The translations under genes were made by a program, and so were the position numbers. A stretch of DNA of 64,000 nucleotides, from positions 1 through 64,000 of the forward strand of contig NZ_NMQT01000024.1 in NCBI RefSeq assembly GCF_002234405.1, given 5' to 3'. The notes under the pieces are model-generated. The model saw only the letters and a list, made by a program, of their open reading frames with translations. It was not told where the DNA came from and did no database searches. The DNA comes from Amycolatopsis thailandensis (GTDB lineage Bacteria > Actinomycetota > Actinomycetes > Mycobacteriales > Pseudonocardiaceae). Of the stretch, positions 25,923-36,129 are shown piece by piece. Positions within the stretch are counted from its first letter, which is position 1; every line of letters begins with the position of its first letter.

Positions 25923-27416
25923 ATGGATCCGTTCCGTGTACCGCCCGACCTGTTTCGTTTCACCGACGGCAGCAGATCCGGGCTCCCCCTGGCGATCCTG
26001 CACGCCTTCGGCGAGGCGAACGAGCGGCTCAAGACGGCGCTCGGCATCGACGACGTCCGCACGGAACTGCGAGGCGTCGGCTGGCTGGAGACGCTGGCCG
26101 ACGAAGGCCTGGTCAGCGCGCTGGACCAGCTGCGGAACGACAAGCTCCTCGACGTCGTCCAGAACCACGCGGGCGATTACCGGACGGCGTCCGAGTACGA
26201 GCGCCGCAATCTCCAGTACTCACTGACCAGGCTGGGCGAAGCGGCGTACGCGGGCGCGGTCCGCGCGAACGAGGTGCTCAACGCGACAGGGGCGCTCCAG
26301 ACAGCGACGCTCGAAGCGCTGGGCGAGCGGCTCGGTGAGCTCGCGAAGCAGCTCGAAAACGGCACTGACAGGCGCGTGTTCAGCACGCTCACCGAGGTCG
26401 AGAGCCACCTCGAGGCGTTCCGCGACAACACGAAGCGCTTCAACGGCGACCTCCAGCGCCTGCTGCACGCCGAGGCCGACCTCGCGACGTTTCACGAGGT
26501 CAAGGCGTCCACGGTCGCCTATCTGCAGGAGTTCCTGAACGACCTGGAGCACCACACCCACACGATCGCCACCCGCATCAAGGAGATCGACGACCACGGC
26601 ATCGACCGCGTGCACCGGCGGGCGCTCAACGGCGCGGCACTGCCGAATCCGGATCAGCGCTGGCTCACCGTCCGCAAGGCCCGCTGGGACGGGCTTCGCG
26701 CGTGGTTCCTGCCCGAAGACGGGGCGACGCCGCGGGTGGAGGACCTTCACCAGGTCTCGCGGCGGGCGATCGTCACGCTCCTTCAGGTGCTGGACCGGAT
26801 CACCGAGTCGCGGCGGCGGGCGAGCAGCGCGGTCGCCGATTTCCGTGAGCTGGCGCGCTGGTTCACCGTCGTCCCGGCTCAGGAGGACCTGCATCGCCTG
26901 TGGTCCACCATGTTCGGGCTCAGTTCCGCGCGGCACGCGCATCTCGCCCACGCGGACCCGGAAGTGGTCAGCACGACGGCGTCGTGGCTCGACGCGCCGC
27001 CGGTGGAAGTCTCGGAGCTGCTCCGGTCGGCGGGCCGCACCGAACGCTTCACCAGGACCGGACGCGTCCGCGACGTCACCGCGCTCCGAGCGGCGAGAGC
27101 GGTACGAGCCCAGGAAGAACGCGCCGAGCTCGAAGCCGCGTGGAGCATGCTCGACACCGGTGGAGTCGTGCGGCTTTCGGCGTTCGAGAAGCTGGACCAC
27201 ACCGTTTTCGAACGCCTGCTGGACCTGCTGGGGCAGGCACTGGGCAGCGCCGTCGGCGCGGACGGCACCCGGCGGAGCACGACGTCGGACGGGCAGATCG
27301 AGATCGTCCTGCGGCCGGCACCCAACGGCGCGGTCGCGCGCCTGACCACCACGAGCGGCGTCTTCCGCGGTCCCGATTACGAGATCGAGATCAGCACGGC
27401 CGGAGGCGGTGCGTGA
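25923..27416 (+). CDS. jetA: JetA-like kleisin subunit (TIGR02677/DUF2397)
   Basis: A 497-residue protein of the TIGR02677 (DUF2397) family, recognised by its start DPFRVPPDLFRFTDG and by gene order. It is mostly helical with coiled-coil stretches (about 130-240) and behaves in Wadjet complexes as the kleisin bridging the SMC heads. ATG 25923 follows GGAGG. Its stop overlaps the jetB-like start as GTGA. The Wadjet type III link rests on established family neighbourhoods (TIGR02677, 02678, 02680, 02679). Nothing looks truncated. Confidence 0.85.
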   Translation: MDPFRVPPDLFRFTDGSRSGLPLAILHAFGEANERLKTALGIDDVRTELRGVGWLETLADEGLVSALDQLRNDKLLDVVQNHAGDYRTASEYERRNLQYSLTRLGEAAYAGAVRANEVLNATGALQTATLEALGERLGELAKQLENGTDRRVFSTLTEVESHLEAFRDNTKRFNGDLQRLLHAEADLATFHEVKASTVAYLQEFLNDLEHHTHTIATRIKEIDDHGIDRVHRRALNGAALPNPDQRWLTVRKARWDGLRAWFLPEDGATPRVEDLHQVSRRAIVTLLQVLDRITESRRRASSAVADFRELARWFTVVPAQEDLHRLWSTMFGLSSARHAHLAHADPEVVSTTASWLDAPPVEVSELLRSAGRTERFTRTGRVRDVTALRAARAVRAQEERAELEAAWSMLDTGGVVRLSAFEKLDHTVFERLLDLLGQALGSAVGADGTRRSTTSDGQIEIVLRPAPNGAVARLTTTSGVFRGPDYEIEISTAGGGA

Positions 27417-28633
27417 GCCTTACGAACCAACTGGTCATCGCGGAGCGCGAAGAGGTCGCACGCGGGATCCGGGCCCTGCTGGCCACCCCGCTCATCGGCG
27501 AACGCGGCTCCCCCGAGACCTTCGACCTCATCCGCCGCCGCCGCGAGCCCATCCGGCAGTGGTTCGACTACTACTGCGGCTGGACCCTCACCGTCGAACC
27601 CCGGCTCGGCTACGCCCGGCTGGTCAAGGTCCGCGCCGCCGCCGATCCCAGCCGTCCCGCCCGGCGGCTGCGGTCCGGCCGCGCGGCCTTCGACCGCCGT
27701 CGCTACGTCCTGCTGTGCGTGGCGGCGGCCGAACTCCTGACGGTGCCGGTGACCACCATCGGCCTGCTCGCCGACCGCGTCGCGAGGGCGAGCGCGGCCG
27801 ACGACCTGGTGACCACGTTCGAGGTCGCCTCCCGGGCCGAGCGTCTCGCGTTCGTGGACGTCCTCAAACTGCTGGAGTCCTACGGCGTCCTCGAAACCGC
27901 CGACGGGGACGCGGAGTCCTTTGTGGACGACACGACCGCGAAGGTGCTGTTCCGGGTCGACGCGACCCTGTTGCTGCGGATGCTCGCCGCGCCGGTCGGG
28001 CCTTCACAGCTGGCCGTGCCCGCCGACGACGTCGCGCTGCGGTTCGAGGAACTGCTGGAGGCGGTGTCGCACGAGCAGCGCTACGGCCTCTCGTCGGGCC
28101 GCCACGAGGACACGCCGAGCGCGTCCGACGTGCAGCGGAACCTGTGGCTCCGGCACACCGTCTTCCGCCGTCTCGTCGACGACCCGGTGCTGTACTTCGC
28201 CGAACTGACCGCGGAGGAACGCGCGTACCTCGGCACCCCGACCGGGCGCCAGTTGCTGCGCCGCGCCGCGGAGCAGGGCGGTTTCGTCCTGGAAGAACGC
28301 GCGGAGGGCGTGCTGCTCGTCGACGTCGACGGGCTGGCCACCGACGAGCGGTTCCCGGACGACGGCAGCAACGCCAAGGTCGCCGCGCTCCTGCTGCTCG
28401 ACGCGCTGGACGAGCCGCGGACGACCGACTATCTGCGCAACGCGACGGCCAAACTGCTGAAACGGTTCCCGCGCTGGGCCAAGACCTACCGGGGCAAGGA
28501 CGGCGTGCGACGGCTGACCGTCGACGCGCTCGCCGTGCTGAGGAGTTTCGGGCTGGTCCGCGCCGAAGCCGAACTCGTCCGGCCGCTCCCGGCCGCCGCG
28601 AGGTACACCGACCGAAACGAGGAGGCGCCGTGA
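27413..28633 (+). CDS. jetB: JetB-like KITE subunit (TIGR02678/DUF2398)
   Basis: A 406-residue TIGR02678 (DUF2398) protein, composed of winged-helix modules and acting as the KITE partner that dimerises on the kleisin. Recognisable stretches are RREPIRQWFDYYCGWTL, RRYVLLCVAAAELL and the conserved FRRLVDDPVLYFAEL. It starts at GTG 27413, overlapping jetA, and ends overlapping the SMC-like gene (GTGA), so expression of the three is coupled and stoichiometric. Length is normal. Confidence 0.87.
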   Translation: MSLTNQLVIAEREEVARGIRALLATPLIGERGSPETFDLIRRRREPIRQWFDYYCGWTLTVEPRLGYARLVKVRAAADPSRPARRLRSGRAAFDRRRYVLLCVAAAELLTVPVTTIGLLADRVARASAADDLVTTFEVASRAERLAFVDVLKLLESYGVLETADGDAESFVDDTTAKVLFRVDATLLLRMLAAPVGPSQLAVPADDVALRFEELLEAVSHEQRYGLSSGRHEDTPSASDVQRNLWLRHTVFRRLVDDPVLYFAELTAEERAYLGTPTGRQLLRRAAEQGGFVLEERAEGVLLVDVDGLATDERFPDDGSNAKVAALLLLDALDEPRTTDYLRNATAKLLKRFPRWAKTYRGKDGVRRLTVDALAVLRSFGLVRAEAELVRPLPAAARYTDRNEEAP

Positions 28634-31600
28634 CCGTGACGAGGTGGGTCCCGTCCCGCGCGGGCATCCTCAACATCTGGCGCTATTACGACGAGATCTT
28701 CGAGTTCCACGACGGGCGCCTGCTGCTGCGCGGCCCGAACGGGAGCGGGAAGTCCAAGGCGCTGGAGCTGCTGCTGCCGTTCCTGTTCGACGCGAGCCTG
28801 CGCGCGAACCGGCTGTCGACCTTCGGCACCAGCGAACGCAGCATGCACTGGAACCTGATGGGCGAAGGCGCTTCCGGCGCCACGCGCGTCGGGTTCGTCT
28901 GGCTCGAATTCGGCATGGCCGGTGACAAATGGTTCACCTGCGGCGCGCGGCTTCAGGCCAGCACGCACACCAGTACGGTGCACGCCGACTTCTTCACCAC
29001 CGGACTGCGCGTCGGCGACGGCCTTCCGCTGGTCAACGAGGCAGGCCAGCCGCTGACCAAGAACGCGCTGGAGGAGACCCTCGGCGAACACGGCACCGTG
29101 CACGCCGGCGCGGCCGAATACCGCGCGGAGATCCGCGCGAAGTTGTTCCCGACCTTGAGCGAGCAGCGCTACGACGCGCTGATCACCGCGCTGCTCCAGT
29201 TGCGGATGCCCAAACTTTCGCAGCGGCTCGACCCCAGCCTGCTGTCCAACCTGCTCTCCCGCGCGCTCCCGCCGTTGGGACAGCAGGAGATCGCGGATCT
29301 CGCCGAGGGTTTCGAACGGCTCGACGCGCAGCGCGAACGGCTGGGCTCGCTGGAGACCGAGGTCGACGCGACCCGCGCGCTCGCCGCGCGGCAGAAGACC
29401 TACGCGCAGCGTGTCCTGCGCGCGGGCGCCGCGAACCTCATCGCCGCGACCGGTGAACTCGACGACCTCGCCGCGGCCGCCCGCCGTTCGGCCGAGGAGC
29501 ACGACGAGGTCGCCGCGAAGAAGAAAGCCGCCGAGGAGCTGGCGGCGAAGCTCGAAAAGGACGTCGAGGAGACCGAAGCCCGTCTCTCCGGGCTGACCGA
29601 ATCCGAGTCGTACCGAAAGGGCCAGGAGCTCGACAAGCTGCGGCAGCGGGCCCTGTCCACGAAGGAAAAGGCGGAGACGCTCCGCGCCGACGCCAACCGT
29701 CTCCGGGCCGAGGCGGACGCCGACGAGGAGCGAGCGCGGGCGGCGAAGCAGGTCGCGAAACGGCAGGCCGACCTCGTCCGCGCGCAGGAGACCGAGGTCC
29801 GGTCCGCCGCGACCCGCGCGAACCTGGCCGGGGTGCACGACGAACTCGTCGCCGGGCTGGACGAACCGGCGCGGCTCCGTCCGTTGCTGCAAGCCGCCGT
29901 CCGCGGCAAGCGCGACCAGGTCGAAACGGTCGGCCGGGCGCTGGACAAGCACGAACGCGCCGTCGGCCGCCGTCACCAGGCCGAGGCCGATCTGGACCGG
30001 GTGCGGTCGGATTTCGCGGCCGCGCAGGAGAAGCTGGATCTCACGACGGCGACCCGCGAGCTCGCGCTGAGCGATCTGCGCACCCGGCTCGCCGAATGGG
30101 CGATCGGATGCCGCGAGCTGCGGTTCCCCGACGTGGAAGCGCTCGTGCGCGACGCCGAGGCGGAAGTCGCGCTGGTGGGCAGGATCAGCGCGGTCGCCGA
30201 GACCGTCCTCGAAGACATCATCCGCCGGGAAGCGGCGACCGGCGCCGCGCTGGCCACCGCGCGCGCCGAGCACGACGAACTCCTCGTCGAGGCGGGCGTC
30301 CTCGAAACGGAGGACGTCCTCGAACCCGAATCGCCGCACACCCGGACGGCGGACCGGGCCGAGATGAGCGGCGCGCCGTTGTGGCGGCTGGTCGATTTCG
30401 CCGGCTCTCTCCCGGAAAGCTCGCGCGCCGGGATCGAGGCCGCGCTCGAAAGCGCCGGGCTCCTGGACGCCTGGGTGAACTCCCACGGTGTCGTCGAGGG
30501 GCACGACGTGCTCTTGGAGACCGGGTCGCTGCCGATCGCTTCCCCTCGTTCGCTCGCCGACGTCCTCGTGCCGGAGCTCGACGCGGAACTCTCCCCCGCG
30601 AAGGTCCGGCGGGTACTGGAAGTGATCGCGTTCGACGACGTCCTTCCCGCCGGGCCCGCCGCGATCGGCGCGGACGGCGGCTGGCGGATGGGCAGCCTGT
30701 CGGGCAGCTGGACGAAGGACGCCCCGGCGTACATCGGCGCGTCCGCCCGGTCGCGCGCCCGGGAACGCCGGATCGCCGAACTGCGGGACGAGATCGCCGG
30801 TCGCGAGAAGACCATCGCCGAACTGGAAGGCGATCTGGCCGCGCTGCGCGGCAGGCGCGAACTGATCAAGATCGAACGCGCCGCCCGCCCCGGTCACGAA
30901 GATCTCCTTGTCGCGACTGGGGAAATGACCACGGCCGAGGCCGATCTGACCGCCGCCGACGCCTCCGTCCGGCATCTGGAGACGACCGTCTCCGCGCTGG
31001 AGTCCGAGGCCAAGACCGCTCTGCACGAGCTGACCGGCCAGGCGTCGGAGAGCGGCCTGCCGACCGAGCGCGCGCCCCTGGCCGCGCTCGCCACGGCCCT
31101 GCGGACCTACTCCGACCAGGGTGAGAACTGGTTGTACGAGAACGGGAACCTGCGCACGGCGACCCAGCGGGCGGAGACGTTCGCCGAACAGGCCGACCGG
31201 TCCGAGGGGAACGCGGCCCGCCGCGAAGACGAGGCGTCCGAAGCGGAGGTCGAACGCACCAAGCTCACCGCGATGCTCGACGCGATCGAGGGATCCGTCG
31301 GGACCGGCCAGCGCGAAGTGCTCGCCGAGATCGACGGTCTGCGCACGAAACTGCGTGATCTCTTCGGCGAACTGCGTGCCGCGAACGCGCGGGCCAAGGA
31401 GCTGGCCGTGTCGCTGGGCGCGCTCGGCGTCCGGCGCACGACCGACGCGCGGGCCCGCGAGGACGCCACCAAGCGGCAGGACGCCGCCGCGCTCCGGTTC
31501 CGCAAGCTCGCCACCGGGATCTTCCCCGCGGACGGCGGGATCGAGGACCTGCCGAAGTTCCAGGCCACCCTGTCCGCCTCCGACGGGGTGCGGTCGGCGC

Positions 31601-32616
31601 TCGACACGGCCCGCCTGGTGGCCGCGGCGTGGCCGTCCGTGCCGCACGCGACGGGCAACCTCGGCGAGGCGCTGCACCGGCTTTCCGAGGCCGTGCACAC
31701 CTGCCGGAACACGCTCAGCTCGCGCGCGGAACTCGATCTGGAGACCGACGAGGACGTCCAGATCTTCACCGCGGTCGTCGACGGGCTGCGGGTCGGCGCG
31801 GCCGAACTGCTGAAGATCCTTTACGCGGAAGCGGAACAGAGCAGGCACGAGATCAGCGGCCGCGAGAGCGACCTGTTCGACAAGACGCTGACCGGGGAGA
31901 CCCGCCGCCATCTCGCGGCCCGCATCCGCCAGGCCAACGACCTGGTCGACGGCATGAACGCGCGGCTGGAACGGGTGCGGACCGCGTCCAGGGTCGCCGT
32001 CCGGCTGGTCTGGCAGGTCTCCCCGGACCTGCCGCCGGGCACCAAGACCGCGCGGGACCTGCTGCTGAAGGATCCGGACGAGCTGACCACCGAGGACCGC
32101 GCGTCGCTGCACAAGTTCTTCCGCGAACGCGTCGAACAGGCGAAGGCGGACGACACCGCGACCAGCTGGGAGCAGCAGCTCGCGCAGGTCTTCGACTACA
32201 CGTCCTGGCACCGGTTCGTGGTCAAGGTGGACCGCGCGAACGGGGCGGGCTGGCAGCTGCTGACCAAGAAGCTGCACGGCGCGCTTTCCGGTGGGGAGAA
32301 GGCGATCGCGCTGCATCTGCCGCTTTTCGCCGCCGTCGCCGCGCACTACCAGGCCGCGCCCGAGGCGCCGAGGGTGATCCTGCTCGACGAGGTGTTCGTC
32401 GGCGTCGACACCACCAACCGGGGGCAGGTGTTCGGCCTGCTGTCGGCGCTCGACCTCGACCTGATGCTGACGTCGGACCACGAGTGGTGCACCTACGCCG
32501 AACTCGGCGGCGTCGGGATCCATCAACTCATCACCGGCGGCGACGGCGACGACGCGGTCACCACCGCCCGGTTCACCTGGAACGGTCACGACCTCCTGCC
32601 CGCCGAACCTCGTTAG
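28630..32616 (+). CDS. jetC: JetC-like SMC ATPase (TIGR02680)
   Basis: A 1328-residue SMC-type ATPase. The N-terminal half-head has Walker A GPNGSGKS at 35-42. Two long coiled-coil arms (about 215-430 and 715-1000) flank a middle hinge-like region (about 500-690). The C-terminal half-head has the signature LSGGEKA at 1219-1225, Walker B VILLDEVF at 1249-1256 and a final MLTSDHEWC switch region. It starts at GTG 28630, coupled to jetB. In Wadjet the SMC motor extrudes plasmid DNA loops for cleavage by JetD. No jetD gene follows; the next gene begins 66 bases later on the same strand and is a regulator. Confidence 0.9.
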   Translation: MTVTRWVPSRAGILNIWRYYDEIFEFHDGRLLLRGPNGSGKSKALELLLPFLFDASLRANRLSTFGTSERSMHWNLMGEGASGATRVGFVWLEFGMAGDKWFTCGARLQASTHTSTVHADFFTTGLRVGDGLPLVNEAGQPLTKNALEETLGEHGTVHAGAAEYRAEIRAKLFPTLSEQRYDALITALLQLRMPKLSQRLDPSLLSNLLSRALPPLGQQEIADLAEGFERLDAQRERLGSLETEVDATRALAARQKTYAQRVLRAGAANLIAATGELDDLAAAARRSAEEHDEVAAKKKAAEELAAKLEKDVEETEARLSGLTESESYRKGQELDKLRQRALSTKEKAETLRADANRLRAEADADEERARAAKQVAKRQADLVRAQETEVRSAATRANLAGVHDELVAGLDEPARLRPLLQAAVRGKRDQVETVGRALDKHERAVGRRHQAEADLDRVRSDFAAAQEKLDLTTATRELALSDLRTRLAEWAIGCRELRFPDVEALVRDAEAEVALVGRISAVAETVLEDIIRREAATGAALATARAEHDELLVEAGVLETEDVLEPESPHTRTADRAEMSGAPLWRLVDFAGSLPESSRAGIEAALESAGLLDAWVNSHGVVEGHDVLLETGSLPIASPRSLADVLVPELDAELSPAKVRRVLEVIAFDDVLPAGPAAIGADGGWRMGSLSGSWTKDAPAYIGASARSRARERRIAELRDEIAGREKTIAELEGDLAALRGRRELIKIERAARPGHEDLLVATGEMTTAEADLTAADASVRHLETTVSALESEAKTALHELTGQASESGLPTERAPLAALATALRTYSDQGENWLYENGNLRTATQRAETFAEQADRSEGNAARREDEASEAEVERTKLTAMLDAIEGSVGTGQREVLAEIDGLRTKLRDLFGELRAANARAKELAVSLGALGVRRTTDARAREDATKRQDAAALRFRKLATGIFPADGGIEDLPKFQATLSASDGVRSALDTARLVAAAWPSVPHATGNLGEALHRLSEAVHTCRNTLSSRAELDLETDEDVQIFTAVVDGLRVGAAELLKILYAEAEQSRHEISGRESDLFDKTLTGETRRHLAARIRQANDLVDGMNARLERVRTASRVAVRLVWQVSPDLPPGTKTARDLLLKDPDELTTEDRASLHKFFRERVEQAKADDTATSWEQQLAQVFDYTSWHRFVVKVDRANGAGWQLLTKKLHGALSGGEKAIALHLPLFAAVAAHYQAAPEAPRVILLDEVFVGVDTTNRGQVFGLLSALDLDLMLTSDHEWCTYAELGGVGIHQLITGGDGDDAVTTARFTWNGHDLLPAEPR

Positions 32617-32681
32617 CCTGAGCGGCCCCTTTCCGCCGTTCTTCCTTGTGCGGCGCGGGACGGCTCGCTACGTTCCTGCCA

Positions 32682-35600
32682 GTGGCGCCGACGGCTGTGC
32701 GGATCCAAGTGCTCGGTTCGCTGCGCGTATGGCTCGACGGGGTGGAACTCGACCTCGGTCCACCCGCCCGCCGTGCCGTCCTGGGGTTGCTGGTCCTCGC
32801 CGGCGGCGAGGCGATGTCCAAGCAGGACCTGGTGGACGCGTTCTGGGGTGACCGGCCGCCGCGCAGCGCGGTGAACGTCCTCCAGACCCACGTCAAACAC
32901 CTGCGCCGGTTGCTGGAACCCGGCCGTCCGTCCCGGTCCGGGAGCGAGATCCTGCCGTACGTCGGCGGTGGGTACGCGCTGCGCTGGGAAGTCGTCGAGA
33001 TCGACCTTCCCCACGTCCGGGGGCTCGCCGCCGAGGCGAACGAGGCTCAGCGCGAAGGCGAGACAGCCCGTGCCGCGGCCCTGCTCGGCGAGGCGCTGCG
33101 CTGGTGGCGTGGCAAACCGCTCGCCGACATCCCCTCGCTCGCAACACATCCGAAGGTCGTGGCCCTGGTCGCGGAACGCCGCGCGCTGCTCGCCAGATAC
33201 GGCGACGCGATGCTCGCCATCGGCGCGGCCGACGAGGTCTTGACCGAACTGGTCGAGGCCGCCGCGGATCAGCCGCTCGACGAGCCCGCCCAGGCCAGGC
33301 TGATCCGCGCGTACCACGGCGCGGGCCAGCGGGCGACGGCTTTCCGGCTGTACCAGGAGGTTCGCGGCAGGCTCGTCGAAGAACTGGGCGTCGAACCCGG
33401 CTCCGAACTCCTCGCCGCGCACGCCGCGCTACTCGACGACGGGTCTTCACCGCCCGTCCCGCGTTCCGTCGCCCGGGTCCCCCGGCAGTTGCCGGCCGAA
33501 CCGCCCGGCTTCACCGGCCGGACCACCGAACTGTCCATTTTGGACGAACTGGTGCCGAGGACGGGCGGTTCCGGCGGCACGGTGGCGCTCGCGGCCGTCA
33601 CCGGGACCGCGGGTGCCGGGAAGACCGCGCTGGCCGTGCACTGGGCGCACCGCGTCAAGGACCGGTTCCCCGACGGGCAGTTCTACGCGAACCTGCGCGG
33701 CCATTCGCCCGGCCCGCCCGCGACGGCGCTCGAAGTGCTCACCCGGTTCCTGTCCGCGCTGGAGGTCCCCGCCGAACGCCTGCCCGCCGACACGGAGACC
33801 GCGTCCGCGCTCTACCGGACACTGATGACCGACCGGAAGGCCTTGGTACTGCTGGACAACGCCGTCGACCTGGATCAGATCCGGCCGTTGCTGCCTGCCG
33901 GACCGGGCTGTCTGGTGCTGGTCACCGCCCGGGACCGGATGACCGCCCTGGTCGCCCTGCACGGCGCCCGGCGGCTGACCTTGGGCATGCTGGATCCCGG
34001 CGAGGCGCTGGAGTTGCTCGCGCGGGTGCTCGGCCCCGAGTGGGTCCGCGCCGAGCACGAAGCGGCCGCCGAGGTGGCCGGGCTGTGCGCGTATCTGCCG
34101 CTGGCGCTGAGGATCGCCGCGGCCAACCTCGCCGACAACCCCGGGAAGGGCGTCGAGGACTACGCCATCGAGCTGCGCAAGGGCAATCTGCTGGCCGCGC
34201 TCACGGTGCCGGGTGACGAGCAGATCGCCGTCCGGACCGCGTTCGACCTGTCCTACGCGGCCTTGCCCGCCCGGACGCGCCGGGTGTTCCGGCTGCTGAG
34301 CCTGGTGCCGGGCAACGACATCGGCGCCGAAGCGGTCGAGGTCCTCACCGGCGCGGAGCGGGCGGGCGCGATCCTGGACACGCTCGCGGGCGCGCACCTC
34401 GTCGAGCAGCACGCGCCGGATCGCTACCACTTCCATGACCTGCTCCGCCGCTACGCCGCCGATCGCCTGACGTCGACGGAATCCCCATCCGAAAGCGCGT
34501 CCGCCCGCCTCCGGTTCCACGAGTGGTACCTGCGTGGCGCCGACAACGCGGCGAAGATCGTTTACCCGCACATGTTCCGGCTTCCGCTGTCCGTGCCCGA
34601 CGGCCCGGTTCCCGCCGCCTCGAAGGAGAACGCGGCGGAATGGCTGGAGGCCGAACTGGGCAACCTGGTCGCCGTCGTCGAGGACGCGGCGCGGACCGGG
34701 CCGCTGCCGGTGGCCTGGCTCCTGGCCGACGCCCTGCGCGGCTACTTCTGGATGTCGTTGCGCCAGGTGGAATGGCGGGCGGCCGCCGGGGCCGCGCTGT
34801 CCGCCGCCGAAGAGGACGGCGATCGCCGCGCCCGTGCCTCCGCCAGGTTCAGTCTCGCCGACTTGAGTTTCCGCCAAGGGCGGTACCGGGAGGCCGTCCG
34901 GCACTACACCGGCGCTCTCGTGCTCGCCCGGCGCGCGGGCTGGCTCGAGGCGCAGGCCGCGGTACTGGGCAATCTGGGTTGTGTGTACTGGCAGTCCGGG
35001 CGGCTTCCGGCCGCCGCGGTGCGGTTCTCCCGGGGGCTGGAGCTGAGCAAACGCGCGGGCAAACCCGCCGGGGAAGCCGTCGCGCTGGGCAATCTGGGGC
35101 TCGTCCTCTGGGAGATGGGCGATCTGCGCGGGGCGGCGTCGCACTATCTCCAGGCCTTGCGCCGGTATCGCGGGATGGGTTCGCGCTACGGCGAGGCGAT
35201 CAACCTGGCCAACCTCGGCCAGGTGCAGCACGCTCGCGGCCGGGTCACCGAGGCGGCGGGGCTGCTCGTCAAGGCGCTGGCCCTGCACCGCGAGGCCGGG
35301 AACCGCGCCGGCGAGGCGGAAACGCTCGGCAGGCTCGCCTCGGTGTACTGCGACCTCGGCAGGCTGACCGACGCGCTCGACCACGCGCGTGAAGGGCTGC
35401 GGCTCGCGCGGGAGACCGGCGAACCGCGAGGCGAGGGCGAAGCGCTCGTCGCGCTCGCGAGCGTGCATCGGCGCGCTGGACACCGGCAGGACGCCGTCCG
35501 CCGGTATCGGCAGGCCTTGGCTCTGCTGCGGGAAACCGGCGACCGGTATCCCGAAGTCGACGCGCTCCTCGGGCTCGCCACCGCGACCGGCGACCTCGGC

Positions 35601-35696
35601 CAGGCCCGGCAGGCGCTTTCTTTGGCCGGCCGGGCGGGCTACGGCGCACTGCGAAAACGGGCGACGGCGGCCGTCGAGTCCATCCTCCGCTCCTGA
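32682..35696 (+). CDS. AfsR-like SARP regulator with NB-ARC and TPR domains
   Basis: A 1004-residue regulator. Order: OmpR-type winged helix (about 5-90), bacterial transcriptional activation domain BTAD (about 95-245), NB-ARC-like STAND ATPase (about 275-560) with P-loop GTAGAGKT near 308-315, and C-terminal TPRs (about 700-1000) with repeated LGNLG motifs. I chose GTG 32682; GTG 32697 is an alternative. Such proteins activate secondary-metabolite or developmental genes after ligand or ATP binding. It stands directly behind the SMC gene on the same strand, with no biosynthetic cluster next to it, so its target is unclear. Confidence 0.9.
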   Translation: MAPTAVRIQVLGSLRVWLDGVELDLGPPARRAVLGLLVLAGGEAMSKQDLVDAFWGDRPPRSAVNVLQTHVKHLRRLLEPGRPSRSGSEILPYVGGGYALRWEVVEIDLPHVRGLAAEANEAQREGETARAAALLGEALRWWRGKPLADIPSLATHPKVVALVAERRALLARYGDAMLAIGAADEVLTELVEAAADQPLDEPAQARLIRAYHGAGQRATAFRLYQEVRGRLVEELGVEPGSELLAAHAALLDDGSSPPVPRSVARVPRQLPAEPPGFTGRTTELSILDELVPRTGGSGGTVALAAVTGTAGAGKTALAVHWAHRVKDRFPDGQFYANLRGHSPGPPATALEVLTRFLSALEVPAERLPADTETASALYRTLMTDRKALVLLDNAVDLDQIRPLLPAGPGCLVLVTARDRMTALVALHGARRLTLGMLDPGEALELLARVLGPEWVRAEHEAAAEVAGLCAYLPLALRIAAANLADNPGKGVEDYAIELRKGNLLAALTVPGDEQIAVRTAFDLSYAALPARTRRVFRLLSLVPGNDIGAEAVEVLTGAERAGAILDTLAGAHLVEQHAPDRYHFHDLLRRYAADRLTSTESPSESASARLRFHEWYLRGADNAAKIVYPHMFRLPLSVPDGPVPAASKENAAEWLEAELGNLVAVVEDAARTGPLPVAWLLADALRGYFWMSLRQVEWRAAAGAALSAAEEDGDRRARASARFSLADLSFRQGRYREAVRHYTGALVLARRAGWLEAQAAVLGNLGCVYWQSGRLPAAAVRFSRGLELSKRAGKPAGEAVALGNLGLVLWEMGDLRGAASHYLQALRRYRGMGSRYGEAINLANLGQVQHARGRVTEAAGLLVKALALHREAGNRAGEAETLGRLASVYCDLGRLTDALDHAREGLRLARETGEPRGEGEALVALASVHRRAGHRQDAVRRYRQALALLRETGDRYPEVDALLGLATATGDLGQARQALSLAGRAGYGALRKRATAAVESILRS

Positions 35697-35697
35697 G

Positions 35698-36129
35698 TCA
35701 CGCCGCGGCGATGCCGCTGGTGGTGTCGTAGCCGCCCGCGGGCTCGAAGGTGACGACGACCCACGGATTGACGCCGTGCTCCTTACCCGCGCTGTCGGCG
35801 CAGGAGAACTCGCTCATGTCGAACGCGGTCCACCGGCCGCGTTCGTCCTTGATCGGCCGCACCGCCTCCTCGATCCGGCCGACCCAGCGGCAGGCGGGCG
35901 TGTGCACCTTCGCGGTCACCGCGGGAGCGACCCAGACGACCGCGCCGCCGTCCGCGCACCATGAAAGGTTGTAGGTGTAGGTCCACTTCCCCGGTTCTTC
36001 GAGCACGACCGGTTTGATGATCTTGACACCGGACGCGCATTCCCGGTCGGCGTTCGCCTCGCCGGTGGCGGTGAACGTGAGCCCGGCGCACAGGACCGCC
36101 GACCCGGCGAGAACGCTCATGATCGTCAT
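35698..36129 (-). CDS. Small secreted protein, unknown function
   Basis: A 143-residue protein with a Sec signal peptide (MTIMSVLAGSAVLCAGLTF, cleavage likely after ATGEANA). The mature part of about 116 residues carries four cysteines and Trp/Val-rich strands, suggesting a small disulfide-stabilised beta protein. ATG 36129 is preceded by AGGGGGAG; longer in-frame starts are not supported. Convergent with the SARP gene (one base between stops) and divergent from the DUF4394 protein. No family recognised. Confidence 0.72.
   Translation of the reverse strand: MTIMSVLAGSAVLCAGLTFTATGEANADRECASGVKIIKPVVLEEPGKWTYTYNLSWCADGGAVVWVAPAVTAKVHTPACRWVGRIEEAVRPIKDERGRWTAFDMSEFSCADSAGKEHGVNPWVVVTFEPAGGYDTTSGIAAA

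Noticed and set aside
32682..35696. Hidden jetD in the gene after jetC
   Set aside because: The product is clearly winged helix, BTAD, NB-ARC and TPR; no Toprim or DUF2399 motif is seen.
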